From: Staphylococcus condimenti
GTDB taxonomy: Bacteria > Bacillota > Bacilli > Staphylococcales > Staphylococcaceae
Direction of reading: 5' to 3'
Assembly (NCBI RefSeq): GCF_001618885.1
Contig: NZ_CP015114.1
Location: forward strand, 2,356,001-2,420,000
DNA length: 64,000 bases
Below are positions 44,985-56,069 of the stretch, in pieces. Under the pieces are notes generated by a model that was not told the origin of the DNA, did no database searches, and worked only from the letters and a program-made list of their open reading frames with translations. The position numbers and the translations under genes are program-made. Within the stretch, counting starts at the first letter, position 1. Each line of letters begins with the position of its first letter.

Positions 44985-45017
44985 CACCCAAATGCTTTTA
45001 AAAAGTATATTAAAAAA

Positions 45018-45062
45018 AGAGGAGCAAGCACGATAATATTAGAATCGCGCTTGCTCCTTTAT
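45018..45062. terminator. Bidirectional terminator between the AEC permease gene and gdh
   Basis: AGGAGCAAGC pairs with GCTTGCTCCT (45020-45029 and 45049-45058) with extra CGA/TCG pairs inside; A and T runs flank it. Confidence 0.88.
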
Positions 45063-45080
45063 TTGTTATATGAAGTAATA

Positions 45081-45872
45081 TTAACCTTTACCACCCATGA
45101 ATGCAGGATAGTTTGTCATACCACCATCAACATAAATTGTTGTACCATGTACATAGTTGGCTAAATCAGATGCAAGGAACAGTGCAACATTCGAAACATC
45201 TTCTGATTTTCCGAGTTCGCGAGCAGGAATCATTTCTAATGTCTCAGCACGTGTTTTAGGATCAGAGAATTTTTCTTCAGTATGTTTTGTTACTATAGCT
45301 CCCGGAGAAATATTATTAATACGAACACCAAATTGTGCATATTCCATAGACATTGTTTCCATCATTAACTTCAAGCCGCCTTTACTGGCTGCATAGTTAA
45401 CGTAATTTGGCCAAGGAATTGTATCATGCACACTTGCAGTATTGATAATTACACCTGGTTTATCTTCTTTACGGAAGTATTTTACAGCTTCACGTGAACC
45501 TACAAAAGCACCAGTCAAGTTGATATCGATAGCTTTACTGAATTCTTCAACTGTCATTTCCTCGGAAGGAACAGGTTTTTCATATCCAGCGTTGTTTATC
45601 ATAATATCTAAAGTACCGAATGTTTTAACAGCCTCTTCAACTAAATGAATGACATCTTCTTCTTTTGATACATCGCCTTGTACAGCGATTGATTCACCGC
45701 CAGCTTCAGAAATAAGTGCTTTCATTTCTTCCAAGTCTTCTTTATGACGTTCAGAGCGGTAGTTAATAACCACTTTGGCTTTAGCTTGACCGAAAGCTTC
45801 GCAAATCGCACGTCCAATACCGCTTGCGCCTCCTGTAACAACAACTACTTTATTTTCTAAATCTTTAAACAT
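45081..45872 (-). CDS. gdh: Glucose 1-dehydrogenase (short-chain dehydrogenase)
   Basis: The 263-residue classical SDR has the cofactor motif TGGASGIG (13-20), NNAG (93-96) and the catalytic Ser147, Tyr160 and Lys164 (YAASK). Sequence and the upstream glcU neighbour indicate glucose 1-dehydrogenase, which oxidises glucose to gluconolactone with NAD(P). It follows glcU by 42 bp with AGGGAGG upstream. This glcU-gdh pair is known from staphylococci and bacilli. Confidence 0.9.
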   Translation of the reverse strand: MFKDLENKVVVVTGGASGIGRAICEAFGQAKAKVVINYRSERHKEDLEEMKALISEAGGESIAVQGDVSKEEDVIHLVEEAVKTFGTLDIMINNAGYEKPVPSEEMTVEEFSKAIDINLTGAFVGSREAVKYFRKEDKPGVIINTASVHDTIPWPNYVNYAASKGGLKLMMETMSMEYAQFGVRINNISPGAIVTKHTEEKFSDPKTRAETLEMIPARELGKSEDVSNVALFLASDLANYVHGTTIYVDGGMTNYPAFMGGKG

Positions 45873-45914
45873 AGAAATGCCTCCCTTTATATATCTGTTC
45901 GAACAATTCTTAAA

Positions 45915-46769
45915 TTATGCTTTTAAACCACCGAGAATAAATGCTGCTACTATAATTAAGACAATTCCTGCCCATATACCTATCATCTGACGTTTGTCTT
46001 TTTTCTCTTTCAAGATAAAGATACCGCCAAGTGTAGAAACAATTACAAGTAATTGTGAGAATGAGAAACTTGTTGCTACACCGACTTTTGGTTGTGAGAA
46101 GAATAAGAATAAGTTACCAATCGCCCAAACCACACCTGGAATAATATTTTTAAGTGTATATTTTTTGGAAGTTTGGTGGTTGGCAGATAGTATGAAACCA
46201 CCGATTGCCATACCGATAGATTGGAAGAATAACGCATCTAAACCATTCACACTGAAAATTTGAGCAATTACTACATAAACAACATAACCCACAGTTGAAA
46301 TTAACAATATAGGCATTGCTTTACCAAGAGCTGATTTAGACTCTGCTGTATCTTCTTTACCTTTTAATGAAGTTAATGCAATTCCGGCTACAAGTAATAC
46401 CATTGAGACAAGTCCTAAAATAACTTGCATCATTGTACTCCATTCGCCTAAGAAAATTGCACTGAATAATGTAGTACCTACCAATTGCATACCAGTAGAA
46501 ATCGGCATTGTTTTAGAAACTCCGATTAATTGTATTGAACGCAATTGATAGCCTTGTCCAAGTGCCCAGAACGCACCAGAGATTAAACCGACAATAATAA
46601 CTTTCGGTTCAAAAGAGGCGTGCCCTGTTAAAAGTAATATCACACCCACAATTAATGCACCTAAAGTAGTACCGCGAATTTGGTTGTAGGGACCGCCTCC
46701 GACAAGTACATTAATTAGTACAACGCTTCCCCAAAATAGCGCAGGAAGTAAAGCTATAAGTAAATCCAT
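45915..46769 (-). CDS. glcU: Glucose uptake protein GlcU (GRP family)
   Basis: The 284-residue protein has ten membrane helices in the drug/metabolite-like GRP arrangement, beginning [20 protein letters not shown] and containing [13 protein letters not shown] and the C-terminal [20 protein letters not shown]. It imports glucose without phosphorylation, which fits the glucose dehydrogenase that follows. AAAGGAAAGGATG lies before the ATG. Confidence 0.9.
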   Translation of the reverse strand: MDLLIALLPALFWGSVVLINVLVGGGPYNQIRGTTLGALIVGVILLLTGHASFEPKVIIVGLISGAFWALGQGYQLRSIQLIGVSKTMPISTGMQLVGTTLFSAIFLGEWSTMMQVILGLVSMVLLVAGIALTSLKGKEDTAESKSALGKAMPILLISTVGYVVYVVIAQIFSVNGLDALFFQSIGMAIGGFILSANHQTSKKYTLKNIIPGVVWAIGNLFLFFSQPKVGVATSFSFSQLLVIVSTLGGIFILKEKKDKRQMIGIWAGIVLIIVAAFILGGLKA

Positions 46770-46842
46770 TCAACATCCTTTCCTTTCTATATGTCTTTAC
46801 CCCTTTGTTATGACAATAATAATAGAGAATAAACAAAAAAGG

Positions 46843-46886
46843 AAACAAAAAGTTTGCCGGAATAGAGTTATTCTAACGGCAAACTT
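46843..46886 (-). terminator. Terminator of the GNAT gene at 46894-47757
   Basis: AAGTTTGCCG (minus strand, 46886-46877) pairs with CGGCAAACTT (46859-46850) around a partly paired loop, followed by a T run on the minus strand. Confidence 0.82.
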
Positions 46887-46893
46887 AAATTGA

Positions 46894-47757
46894 TTATTTT
46901 ATATATTTGAATTTTTTGCGTTCTGAACGGATATCGAAGCCGAGTTCGCTGAAACGATCCACTAATTTATCGTTTTTACTTCTGATTTTAAAATAGACGC
47001 GTTCAATCCCATCATTTTTGAAAGCATAGTTAATTGCATAACTTAACAAGTTAAAAGCAATACCTTCATGACGATAATCAGTGTGTGAAGAGAAGTATCT
47101 GATTTCAGCTGAATGTGCTTCTGGATGCATCTGTAAATATAAGTAACCTTTTAAAATGCCTTCACTGACAAAGAAGAAAAGTTGATTGTTTTCATCAATA
47201 GAATTTGTAATTTCTGAAGGCGTTAATGCATCTCTTCTGAATATTTTTCGATGCAAGCGATCAAAATGGCTGAAAAAGGCTTTGTGGTATTTGATAATAT
47301 GTCGTTCTGCTTCATTACTTGTTTCGATGGTATGATCTGTAGATAAATAATAATCTGTAAACGTATAGTGAGCATCAATAATTTTCATTAATGAGTTGTT
47401 GTATGTGTCAGATACATCAAATGAAAAGTTGAAATGTGTACCGTCCGGTTGTTGTGCTGCTAATGTTTCAAATAAATCTTTAAACTCTGAAGGATCGGGT
47501 ACGCCTTTTTTAGCAAGAAATGGACCGACCATTTTATAATGATGAGTATCATAAGCAAAACCGCCTAAGAGCATTTGTATATCATCAGAATCATCGATTA
47601 ATGCGTAAACACCGGTATCGTGTTGTAATGAAGCAATACCTTGTTCTATAGATACGTTTTTTTCATGCAACTTATATAAATAAGAACAGAACTCGGTATT
47701 AGAATGATTAATAAAGTTGCGGATGTCTTGAGAAGAATCAATCTGGATTGTTTTCAT
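46894..47757 (-). CDS. GNAT-family acetyltransferase-like protein
   Basis: The 287-residue protein has a C-terminal GNAT domain (residues about 150-285) with the R-x-x-G-like loop DYRHEGIAFNLLSYAI at about 231-246. The amino-terminal half (about 1-140) has no recognised motif and may be a second diverged GNAT fold. AAGGAGG precedes the ATG. Divergent from topB, with a 9-bp inverted repeat between them. Substrate unknown. Confidence 0.75.
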   Translation of the reverse strand: MKTIQIDSSQDIRNFINHSNTEFCSYLYKLHEKNVSIEQGIASLQHDTGVYALIDDSDDIQMLLGGFAYDTHHYKMVGPFLAKKGVPDPSEFKDLFETLAAQQPDGTHFNFSFDVSDTYNNSLMKIIDAHYTFTDYYLSTDHTIETSNEAERHIIKYHKAFFSHFDRLHRKIFRRDALTPSEITNSIDENNQLFFFVSEGILKGYLYLQMHPEAHSAEIRYFSSHTDYRHEGIAFNLLSYAINYAFKNDGIERVYFKIRSKNDKLVDRFSELGFDIRSERKKFKYIK

Positions 47758-47812
47758 AGGGACCTCCTTGGTTTCTTTTATTAACAGCAGCTTTTCTTTT
47801 ATTATACTTGGT

Positions 47813-47851
47813 TTCTCGTTTAGATAAAAGAAAATGTACGGAAAACGAGAA
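47813..47851. promoter_or_regulatory. Inverted repeat in the GNAT-topB divergent region
   Basis: TTCTCGTTT (47813-47821) and AAACGAGAA (47843-47851) are exact reverse complements separated by 21 bp. A minus-strand TATAAT (47806-47801) and an extended -10 TGTTACAAT for topB (47863-47871) flank it, so it could control both genes. Confidence 0.45.
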
Positions 47852-47904
47852 GCGAGGAATCGTGTTACAATAGATGTACGATTTTTGAGAAAGGAAACGA
47901 AGAA

Positions 47905-50034
47905 ATGAAATCACTAATTTTAGCAGAGAAACCATCTGTTGCCAGAGATATTGCAAATGCATTGAATGTAACGCAACAACGAAACGGCTACTTTGAAAAT
48001 AATCAATACATTGTGACGTGGGCGTTAGGGCACTTAGTTACGAATGCAACGCCAGAACAATACGATAAGAAATTTAAAACGTGGGACTTAGCAGAATTGC
48101 CGATTATTCCTGACCATATGAAAACAGTGGTGATTCCTAAAACCAAAAAGCAATTCAATACTGTTAAATCATTGATGTTAAAAGAGAATGTTAAAGAGAT
48201 TATTATCGCTACAGATGCAGGAAGAGAAGGAGAGCTTGTTGCACGCTTGATATTAGATAAAGTGCATAATAAAAAACCTATCAAACGCTTATGGATCAGT
48301 TCTATCACAGCCAAAGCTATTAGAAATGGGTTTAAGCAGCTTAAAGACGGTAAAGCTTATTTGTCATTATATCGTGCAGCATTAGCGCGCAGTGAAGCGG
48401 ATTGGATTGTAGGTATAAATGCGACGCGTGCACTCACAACAAAATATGATGCGCAATTATCATTAGGACGTGTTCAAACGCCGACCATTCAACTTGTACA
48501 AATGCGACAAGATGAAATTAAGAATTTCCGTCCGACTGAGTATTATACTTTAGAAGCTAAGATTGCAGGTCAAACTTTTAAATTAGCAAGTCAGTATCGT
48601 ATTAAAGACAAACAGCAATTAGAAAAATTAGTACAACAGTTAAAAGGTAAACAAGCTGAAGTTATAGATATACAGTCTAAACATAAAAAAAAATATCCAG
48701 CCAAATTATATAGTTTGACGGATTTACAACAAGATGCATACCAACGTTATCATATGGGAGCAAAGGAAACTTTAAATACTTTGCAGAACTTATATGAACG
48801 ACATAAATTAGCTACTTATCCACGTACAGATTCAAATTATCTTACTGATGATATGATAGATACATTTAAAGAACGCCTTCAAGCATTACTTGCTACTGAA
48901 TATAAAGCACAAGTACGTCCTTTGGTAAATCAAAAGTTCAGCACGAAGATGAATATTATTAATAATCAAAAGGTATCAGATCATCATGCAATTATCCCTA
49001 CTGAAATACGACCTGACATGAATGCATTAAGCCAACGTGAACAAAAATTGTACTTAATGATTGCTGAACGTTTTATCGAAAACTTATTACCACCTTATGA
49101 ATATGATGCTATCAAAGTGTTGTGTAATATAGATGGAGAGACGTTTGAGTTCCAAGATAAAGTCACTGTTCAACCTGGATTCAAAGCATTAAAATCTGAA
49201 GCGGCTGCATCTCAAATGCCGACATTTGATAAAGGTAAAAGCTATACGGTTCAAAATTTTAATGTTCAAACACATGAGACAACACCGCCAGCTTATTTTA
49301 ATGAAGGTACATTGCTTAAAGCGATGGAAAGCCCGCAAAAATTCTTTGATTTGAAAGATAGTAAGCATTCGCAAACATTGAAACAAACTGGTGGAATCGG
49401 TACGGTTGCGACACGAGCAGATATAATTGATAAGTTGTTTAATATGAATGCGATAGAAGCGAGAAGCGGACAAATCCGTGTAACATCAAAAGGGCGTCAG
49501 ATTCTTGATTTGGCACCACAAGAACTTACATCCCCTTTATTGACTGCTGAATGGGAAGAGAAACTCACACAAATTGAAAAAGGGAAGTATGATTCACGTG
49601 CATTTATGAAAGAAATGAAAAATTTCACTAAAGATATTGTGAATGAGATTAAAAACAGCGAACAAAAATATAAACATGATAATCTTACAAGTACAGAATG
49701 TCCGACTTGCGGTAAATTCATGATTAGAGTTAAAACTAAAAATGGTCAAATGCTTGTTTGCCAAGATCCTTCTTGTAAAACTAAGAAAAATGTTCAGCGT
49801 AAGACAAATGCACGTTGTCCTAATTGCCATAAAAAAATGACATTATTCGGAAAAGGTAAACAAGCAACATATCGTTGTGTATGCGGTCATTCTGAAACAC
49901 AAGAACAGATGGATCGCCGACATAAAAATAAAGGTAAAAGTAAGGTATCCAAACGTGAAATGAAGAAGTATATGGGTAAAGAAGAATTAGATAATAACCC
50001 ATTCCAAGATGCATTGAAGAATTTAAAACTTTAA
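47905..50034 (+). CDS. topB: DNA topoisomerase III
   Basis: A 709-residue type IA topoisomerase. It has the Toprim start [14 protein letters not shown], the [13 protein letters not shown] acidic motif, [10 protein letters not shown] and the active-site tyrosine Tyr305 in TYPRTDSNY. The C-terminal part has zinc-finger pairs (CPTCG, CPNCH, CVCGH) in two ribbons. It relaxes negative supercoils and decatenates DNA. Start supported by AAAGGAA before ATG 47905. Confidence 0.95.
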   Translation: MKSLILAEKPSVARDIANALNVTQQRNGYFENNQYIVTWALGHLVTNATPEQYDKKFKTWDLAELPIIPDHMKTVVIPKTKKQFNTVKSLMLKENVKEIIIATDAGREGELVARLILDKVHNKKPIKRLWISSITAKAIRNGFKQLKDGKAYLSLYRAALARSEADWIVGINATRALTTKYDAQLSLGRVQTPTIQLVQMRQDEIKNFRPTEYYTLEAKIAGQTFKLASQYRIKDKQQLEKLVQQLKGKQAEVIDIQSKHKKKYPAKLYSLTDLQQDAYQRYHMGAKETLNTLQNLYERHKLATYPRTDSNYLTDDMIDTFKERLQALLATEYKAQVRPLVNQKFSTKMNIINNQKVSDHHAIIPTEIRPDMNALSQREQKLYLMIAERFIENLLPPYEYDAIKVLCNIDGETFEFQDKVTVQPGFKALKSEAAASQMPTFDKGKSYTVQNFNVQTHETTPPAYFNEGTLLKAMESPQKFFDLKDSKHSQTLKQTGGIGTVATRADIIDKLFNMNAIEARSGQIRVTSKGRQILDLAPQELTSPLLTAEWEEKLTQIEKGKYDSRAFMKEMKNFTKDIVNEIKNSEQKYKHDNLTSTECPTCGKFMIRVKTKNGQMLVCQDPSCKTKKNVQRKTNARCPNCHKKMTLFGKGKQATYRCVCGHSETQEQMDRRHKNKGKSKVSKREMKKYMGKEELDNNPFQDALKNLKL

Positions 50035-50057
50035 TAGTAAGTATGAAATGAACTATG

Positions 50058-50140
50058 AACACACTGGTTGATAAACTGTATTTTAACGAACAATAGATAA
50101 TTGAATTTGTTAAAATTATAGGTAAAATTAGTGTGTTTTT
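50058..50140 (+). promoter_or_regulatory. Nested hairpin structure between topB and the purine permease gene
   Basis: An outer 8-bp stem AACACACT/AGTGTGTT (50058-50065 and 50130-50137) encloses a hairpin TTTTAAC/GTTAAAA (50081-50087 and 50109-50115). The outer stem ends in a T run. It may be the topB terminator or a leader element of the permease gene. It lacks the conserved core of a purine riboswitch. Confidence 0.45.
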
Positions 50141-50242
50141 AAATTTTCACTTAAAAATGTTTGGTTTTTTCATCAAATAGCATTGTGTTTTCAATAAATT
50201 GGTATTAGAATATGAGAGTATTTTAACTAAGGAGCATACATA

Positions 50243-51577
50243 GTGAAAAAATATTTCCAATTTGATAAGTATCATACGAATTATCGACGTGAGATTTTAG
50301 GCGGGTTAACAACATTTTTATCTATGGCATATATTCTAGCTGTTAACCCGCAAGTTTTAAGTTTGGCTGGCGTAAAAGGTATTCCAGAAAGTATGAAGAT
50401 GGACCAAGGTGCAGTTTTTGTAGCAACAGCGCTTGCAGCATTTGTCGGTTCAGTATTTATGGGACTTGTCGCCAGGTACCCCATAGCCTTAGCACCAGGA
50501 ATGGGACTTAACGCTTTCTTCGCCTTTACTGTAGTTTTAACAATGGGGATTCCATGGCAGATTGGTTTAACTGGTGTTTTATGTTCAGGTATATTCTTTG
50601 CAATATTAACCATGACTGGCTTGAGGGAAACCATTATTAATGCTATACCATATGAAATGAAGATGGCAGTTTCAGCAGGTATTGGTTTGTTTATTACCTT
50701 TGTAGGACTACAAGGATCAGGGATTATTGTTAATAATGACTCAACACTTGTAACATTAGGCCACTTAACTGATGGCAAAGTATTGCTAGCTGTTTTCGGT
50801 ATTATCGTAACAGTAATTCTTTATGCTAAAAAATTACCAGGTGCAATTTTTGTTGGTATGATTTTGACATCGGTAGCAGGTTTGATTACTGGATTAATTC
50901 AAATGCCACATGCCATTGTAGGCAAAGTACCAAGCATTGCTCCAACATTTGGTGCAGCATTCGATGCATTTAAAGATCCATCACAACTTTTTACAGTACA
51001 ATTTTTAATCGTTATACTGACGTTTCTATTTATCGACTTCTTTGATACAGCAGGTACGTTAGTTGCTGTTGCAACTCAAGCAGGTATGATGAAAGATAAC
51101 AAGTTGCCGCGAGCTGGACGTGCATTGTTCTCAGATTCAATCGCAACAATTATCGGTGCAATCTTTGGTACAACAACGACAACTTCGTATATTGAATCAA
51201 CTTCAGGTGTTGCTGTTGGTGCACGTACAGGATTTGCTAGTATTGTGACGGGTATCTGTTTCTTGCTTGCGTTATTCTTCAGTCCATTGATGGCTGTTGT
51301 AACAAGTGCTGTGACAGCACCTGCATTAATTGTTGTAGGTGTTCTTATGGCAGGAAACTTAGCAGAGATTGATTGGAAAAAGTTTGAATTTGCAGTACCA
51401 GCATTTATAACTATTATTATGATGCCGTTATCATATTCTATTGCGACAGGTATTGCGTGCGGATTTATTTTCTATCCTATTACAATGTTGATGTCAAAAC
51501 GTCAAAAAGAAGTACATCCTATTATGTATGTACTAATGGTTCTATTTATTTTATATTTTGTTTTTGTACATGGCTAA
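50243..51577 (+). CDS. AzgA-family purine (hypoxanthine/guanine) permease
   Basis: The 444-residue transporter has about twelve to fourteen hydrophobic segments and the AzgA/PbuG marks REILGGLTTFLSMAYILAVNP at the start, PGMGLNAFFAF, and FFDTAGTLVAVATQAG in the middle. It probably imports hypoxanthine, guanine or adenine. The start is GTG 50243 after AAGGAG. S. aureus has a similar gene close to the ribosomal operon. pbuG would be a reasonable name. Confidence 0.87.
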   Translation: MKKYFQFDKYHTNYRREILGGLTTFLSMAYILAVNPQVLSLAGVKGIPESMKMDQGAVFVATALAAFVGSVFMGLVARYPIALAPGMGLNAFFAFTVVLTMGIPWQIGLTGVLCSGIFFAILTMTGLRETIINAIPYEMKMAVSAGIGLFITFVGLQGSGIIVNNDSTLVTLGHLTDGKVLLAVFGIIVTVILYAKKLPGAIFVGMILTSVAGLITGLIQMPHAIVGKVPSIAPTFGAAFDAFKDPSQLFTVQFLIVILTFLFIDFFDTAGTLVAVATQAGMMKDNKLPRAGRALFSDSIATIIGAIFGTTTTTSYIESTSGVAVGARTGFASIVTGICFLLALFFSPLMAVVTSAVTAPALIVVGVLMAGNLAEIDWKKFEFAVPAFITIIMMPLSYSIATGIACGFIFYPITMLMSKRQKEVHPIMYVLMVLFILYFVFVHG

Positions 51578-51592
51578 AATATAGAAATTATC

Positions 51593-51622
51593 GCAAGCTC
51601 TTAAGGGGGCTTGCTTTTTTAT
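51593..51622 (+). terminator. Terminator of the purine permease gene
   Basis: GCAAGCTC pairs with GGGCTTGC (51593-51600 and 51607-51614) with one weak pair, followed by a T run. Confidence 0.85.
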
Positions 51623-51667
51623 TTAGAAAAAGAGATAGTCATAATTAAAAGAAATAGGGGGAGAAAA

Positions 51668-52093
51668 ATGAAAATAGTTGAATTACAAAACGAACAGCAA
51701 ATTCGAGAAGCATTTTTAATTGTGAAACAACTTAGGAAACAATTGGATATTGACGAGTATATGAAGCTTGTTGATTTAGCACGAAAAAAAGAAAATTATA
51801 AAATGCTTGGATTAGTAGAAGAAAATGAATTGAGAGCAGTTATTGGATATATGCCGATGATAACTTTATATAGTAAAAAATCAATTTGGGTTTGCGACCT
51901 AGTAACAGATGATATACACCGTTCTAAGGGGTACGGCCAGATATTATTAAGTTATGTTGAAGAAAGAGCTGAAAAAGAAGGTTATGAAGGAATTGAATTA
52001 TCTTCAGGATTAGAAAAAGAAGCAGCTCACCGTTTCTATGAACAAAAAATGGGTTTTAAAAAAGCAAGCTTTCTTTTTAGGAAAAGATTTTAA
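51668..52093 (+). CDS. Small GNAT-family acetyltransferase
   Basis: The 141-residue protein is a minimal GNAT domain with the acetyl-CoA loop HRSKGYGQILL (residues about 88-98) and a C-terminal HRFYEQKMGFKK helix typical of the fold. GGGGGAG lies just upstream of ATG 51668; the open frame reaching 51611 begins in the preceding terminator and is not used. Substrate unknown. Confidence 0.8.
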   Translation: MKIVELQNEQQIREAFLIVKQLRKQLDIDEYMKLVDLARKKENYKMLGLVEENELRAVIGYMPMITLYSKKSIWVCDLVTDDIHRSKGYGQILLSYVEERAEKEGYEGIELSSGLEKEAAHRFYEQKMGFKKASFLFRKRF

Positions 52094-52173
52094 AAAAACA
52101 GCCAAGACTAATTAAGTGATTGAAATACAAAATGTGTAATGCGAATCACAATATAATCTCGACTGCTTTTTTT
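52092..52173. terminator. Probable bidirectional terminator between convergent genes
   Basis: The 80-bp gap has an A run next to CAG at one end and CTG next to a T run at the other, with GTGATT/AATCAC (52116-52121 and 52144-52149) inside. Pairing is interrupted, so efficiency is uncertain. Confidence 0.45.
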
Positions 52174-52174
52174 A

Positions 52175-52561
52175 TTATTTAATTCTACGTCCATTTTCGT
52201 CATAAGTGACGCGCGCGTTTTTATCAGGAATATAAATAGGTGTACTAAGTACTACAATTAAGAATAGAATCATCAAAAAGAATAATATCCAATGTGTAAC
52301 CATTCCGACTACCGGGATAATTGCGACAAGAGATCCAGCAATCGCAACGAGTGGAATAACCAACATAGGACGAATTGAGTTTTGATTATCAAAGGCAAGT
52401 ATCACAACCATGATAAAATAAATAGCTGCATTGACGAGCAATGGCTGCCATCCTAATGAAACAATGATGGAACCGCCTAAAAAAGGAATACCATAAATTA
52501 ATTCAGAAATAATCATAATGATACTTAAAATAATTAATGTAGTTCGAATTCCAAATTTCAT
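52175..52561 (-). CDS. Small four-helix membrane protein, function unknown
   Basis: The 128-residue protein has four hydrophobic segments (about residues 5-24, 27-52, 57-80 and 88-108) and a polar C-terminal tail (DKNARVTYDENGRRIK). The start is ATG 52561 after AGGTGGTG. No motif recognised. Divergent from the S10 operon leader. Confidence 0.7.
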   Translation of the reverse strand: MKFGIRTTLIILSIIMIISELIYGIPFLGGSIIVSLGWQPLLVNAAIYFIMVVILAFDNQNSIRPMLVIPLVAIAGSLVAIIPVVGMVTHWILFFLMILFLIVVLSTPIYIPDKNARVTYDENGRRIK

Positions 52562-53209
<648 letters not shown>

Positions 53210-53236
53210 TAGAAAATTTTAGGAGGTGGACTTTCG

Positions 53237-53899
53237 ATGACCAAAGGAATCTTAGGAAGAAAAATCGGGATGACACAAGTATTCGGTGAAAACGGAGACT
53301 TAATCCCAGTAACTGTTGTAGAAGCAGGCCAAAACGTAGTATTACAAAAGAAAACTGAAGAGGTAGACGGTTATAACGCTATCCAAGTAGGTTTTGAAGA
53401 CAAACAAGCATACAAAAAAGACAGCAAGTCAAATAAATATGCAAACAAACCAGCTGAAGGTCACGCTAAAAAAGCGGGCACAGCACCTAAGCGCTTCATT
53501 CGTGAATTCAGAAACATTAATGTTGATGAATACGAAGTAGGTCAAGAAGTCTCAGTTGATACATTTGAAGCTGGCGACATCATTGACGTAACTGGAGTAT
53601 CTAAAGGTAAAGGTTTCCAAGGTAACATTAAACGTCATGGACACGCTCGCGGACCAATGGCTCACGGTTCTCATTTCCATAGAGCACCAGGTTCAGTAGG
53701 TATGGCGTCAGATGCATCTAAAGTATTTAAAGGTCACAAAATGCCAGGTCGTATGGGTGGCAACACAGTGACAGTACAAAACTTAGAAGTTGTACAAATC
53801 GACGCTGAAAACAACGTTATCTTAGTAAAAGGTAATGTACCTGGTCCTAAAAAAGGATTAGTAGAAATCAAAACTTCAATTAAAAAAGGTAATAAATAA
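53237..53899 (+). CDS. rplC: 50S ribosomal protein L3
   Basis: The 220-residue L3 (uL3) starts [15 protein letters not shown] and has the [17 protein letters not shown] loop that reaches the peptidyl transferase centre. It is an early assembly protein of the 50S subunit. AGGAGGTGG precedes the ATG, 27 bp after rpsJ. No deviation from the family length. Confidence 0.98.
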   Translation: MTKGILGRKIGMTQVFGENGDLIPVTVVEAGQNVVLQKKTEEVDGYNAIQVGFEDKQAYKKDSKSNKYANKPAEGHAKKAGTAPKRFIREFRNINVDEYEVGQEVSVDTFEAGDIIDVTGVSKGKGFQGNIKRHGHARGPMAHGSHFHRAPGSVGMASDASKVFKGHKMPGRMGGNTVTVQNLEVVQIDAENNVILVKGNVPGPKKGLVEIKTSIKKGNK

Positions 53900-53927
53900 T
53901 TAATTAACGAAAGGAGGAAAATGCATA

Positions 53928-54551
53928 ATGGCAAATTATGATGTATTAAAAGTAGACGGATCAAAAGCAGGTTCAGTTGAGTTAAGCGATTCAGTATTCG
54001 CTATTGAACCAAACAAAGATGTTATTTTTGAAGCAATCAATTTACAACGTGCTTCATTACGCCAAGGTACTCATTCTGTTAAGAATCGTTCAGCAGTACG
54101 TGGCGGTGGACGTAAACCATGGAGACAAAAAGGTACAGGACGTGCGCGTCAAGGTACAATCCGTGCTCCACAATGGCGTGGTGGCGGTATCGTATTCGGA
54201 CCGACTCCAAGAAGCTATTCATACAAAATGCCTAAGAAAATGCGTCGTTTAGCATTACGTTCTGCATTATCTTTCAAAGTGCAAGAAAATGGATTCACTG
54301 TTGTTGATGCATTCGGTTTAGAAGCACCAAAAACAAAAGAATTCACTAAAGTATTATCTAATTTAGAATTACCTAAAAAAGTTTTAGTTGTTACTGAATC
54401 AGAAGATGTAAATGTTGAATTATCAGCACGTAACATCCCTGGTGTTCAAATTACAACTGTAACAGGATTAAACGTATTAGACATCACTAGCGCTGACAGT
54501 GTATTAATTACTGAAGCAGCTGCTAAAAAAGTTGAGGAGGTGCTCGGATAA
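53928..54551 (+). CDS. rplD: 50S ribosomal protein L4
   Basis: The 207-residue L4 (uL4) has the extended loop with [20 protein letters not shown] that lines the exit tunnel, a site of macrolide-resistance changes; the loop looks normal. A decoy ATG at 53921 starts a seven-codon frame between the ribosome binding site and the true ATG 53928. Overlaps rplW by one base. In many bacteria L4 regulates its own operon. Confidence 0.98.
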   Translation: MANYDVLKVDGSKAGSVELSDSVFAIEPNKDVIFEAINLQRASLRQGTHSVKNRSAVRGGGRKPWRQKGTGRARQGTIRAPQWRGGGIVFGPTPRSYSYKMPKKMRRLALRSALSFKVQENGFTVVDAFGLEAPKTKEFTKVLSNLELPKKVLVVTESEDVNVELSARNIPGVQITTVTGLNVLDITSADSVLITEAAAKKVEEVLG

Positions 54552-54826
54552 TGGAAGCAAGAGACGTTCTTAAGCGCCCCGTAATCACAGAAAAATCTTC
54601 AGAAGCTATGGCTGAAGACAAATATACTTTTGATGTAGATACACGTGCTAACAAAACTCAAGTTAAAATTGCAGTTGAAGAAATTTTCGATGTTAAAGTA
54701 GACAAAGTTAATATCATCAACTACAAACCTAAGAAAAAACGTATGGGCCGTTACCAAGGCTATACAAATAAAAGACGTAAAGCAGTAGTAACACTTAAAG
54801 AAGGATCAATCGATCTATTCAACTAA
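54551..54826 (+). CDS. rplW: 50S ribosomal protein L23
   Basis: The 91-residue L23 (uL23) begins with the KRPVITEKS motif and contains [12 protein letters not shown] and [15 protein letters not shown]. It lies at the exit of the peptide tunnel and docks trigger factor and SRP. The ATG overlaps the rplD stop (TAATG), and GAGGAGG lies inside the end of rplD. Confidence 0.97.
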   Translation: MEARDVLKRPVITEKSSEAMAEDKYTFDVDTRANKTQVKIAVEEIFDVKVDKVNIINYKPKKKRMGRYQGYTNKRRKAVVTLKEGSIDLFN

Positions 54827-54860
54827 AAAATATAAATTACCATTAAGGAGGTAAGCGACA

Positions 54861-55694
54861 ATGGCTCTTAAACATTATAAGCCAATTACAAATGGTCGTC
54901 GTAATATGACTTCATTGGATTTCGCTGAAATCACTAAAACGACTCCTGAAAAGTCATTATTACAACCGCTACCGAAAAGAGCGGGACGTAACAACCAAGG
55001 TAAATTGACAGTACGCCATCATGGTGGCGGTCATAAACGTCAATACCGTGTAATCGATTTTAAACGTAATAAAGATGGAATCCCAGCTAAAGTTGATTCT
55101 ATCCAATATGATCCAAACCGTTCAGCTAACATTGCATTGTTAGTATATGCAGATGGTGAGAAACGTTACATCATCGCACCTAAAGGTTTGCAAGTAGGTC
55201 AAACAATTGAAAATGGTGAAGAAGCAGATATCAAAACTGGTAATGCTTTACCATTAGCAAATATTCCAGTAGGTACTACAATCCATAACATCGAATTAAA
55301 ACCAGGTCGCGGCGGACAAATCGCTCGTTCAGCAGGTGCAAGTGCACAAGTACTTGGTAAAGAAGGTAAATACGTATTAGTAAGACTTCGTTCTGGTGAA
55401 GTACGTATGATTCTTTCAACTTGCCGTGCAACTGTAGGTCAAGTTGGTAACTTACAACATGAACTTGTTAACGTTGGTAAAGCCGGACGTTCTCGTTGGA
55501 AAGGTATTCGCCCAACTGTTCGTGGTTCTGTAATGAACCCTAACGATCACCCACACGGTGGTGGTGAAGGACGCGCTCCAATCGGTCGCCCATCTCCAAT
55601 GTCACCATGGGGTAAACCAACTCTTGGTAAGAAAACTCGTCGCGGTAAAAAATCATCTGATAAACTTATCGTTCGTGGACGTAAAAGAAAATAA
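54861..55694 (+). CDS. rplB: 50S ribosomal protein L2
   Basis: The 277-residue L2 (uL2) has the RNA-binding [20 protein letters not shown] region and the C-terminal [20 protein letters not shown] loop with the conserved His near the peptidyl transferase centre. It is needed for subunit association. AAGGAGG precedes the ATG. Followed by a 64-bp spacer with a hairpin. Confidence 0.98.
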   Translation: MALKHYKPITNGRRNMTSLDFAEITKTTPEKSLLQPLPKRAGRNNQGKLTVRHHGGGHKRQYRVIDFKRNKDGIPAKVDSIQYDPNRSANIALLVYADGEKRYIIAPKGLQVGQTIENGEEADIKTGNALPLANIPVGTTIHNIELKPGRGGQIARSAGASAQVLGKEGKYVLVRLRSGEVRMILSTCRATVGQVGNLQHELVNVGKAGRSRWKGIRPTVRGSVMNPNDHPHGGGEGRAPIGRPSPMSPWGKPTLGKKTRRGKKSSDKLIVRGRKRK

Positions 55695-55711
55695 TATCAA
55701 CTTATTTGGGT

Positions 55712-55731
55712 GTGCGGCTTAAAAGCTGCAC
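55712..55731 (+). other. Hairpin in the rplB-rpsS spacer
   Basis: GTGCGGCTT pairs with AAGCTGCAC with one wobble pair and almost no loop, so in practice the top opens. No T run follows. It may be an RNA processing or stability element inside the operon transcript. Confidence 0.4.
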
Positions 55732-55758
55732 GCACATAATAAGAAGGGAGGCGCCAAA

Positions 55759-56037
55759 ATGGCTCGTAGTATTAAAAAAGGACCTTTCGTCGACAACCAT
55801 TTAATGAAAAAAGTGGAAGCTCAGGAAGGTAATCAGAAAAAAACAGTGATTAAAACTTGGTCACGTCGTTCAACTATTTTCCCTAATTTCATCGGTATCA
55901 CTTTTGCTGTATACGATGGACGTAAACATGTACCTGTTTATGTAACTGAAGATATGGTTGGTCACAAATTAGGTGAATTTGCTCCAACTCGTACATTTAA
56001 AGGACATGCTGTAGACGACAAAAAGACTAGAAGATAA
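55759..56037 (+). CDS. rpsS: 30S ribosomal protein S19
   Basis: The 92-residue S19 (uS19) has the usual start [11 protein letters not shown] and the signature [15 protein letters not shown] near its C-terminus. It sits in the 30S head close to S13. AAGGGAGG precedes the ATG. Length and sequence are standard. Confidence 0.98.
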   Translation: MARSIKKGPFVDNHLMKKVEAQEGNQKKTVIKTWSRRSTIFPNFIGITFAVYDGRKHVPVYVTEDMVGHKLGEFAPTRTFKGHAVDDKKTRR

Positions 56038-56069
56038 ATTACTTTTCATAAGTAGAGGAGGAGAAACAA

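Noticed and set aside
46770..46850. Sigma-B promoter upstream of glcU (GGGGTAA on the minus strand)
   Set aside because: No GTTT-type -35 element is found at the 12-15 bp distance required.
50058..50140. Purine riboswitch before the purine permease gene
   Set aside because: The conserved junction and loop bases of the purine aptamer are not present; only a general structured region is claimed.
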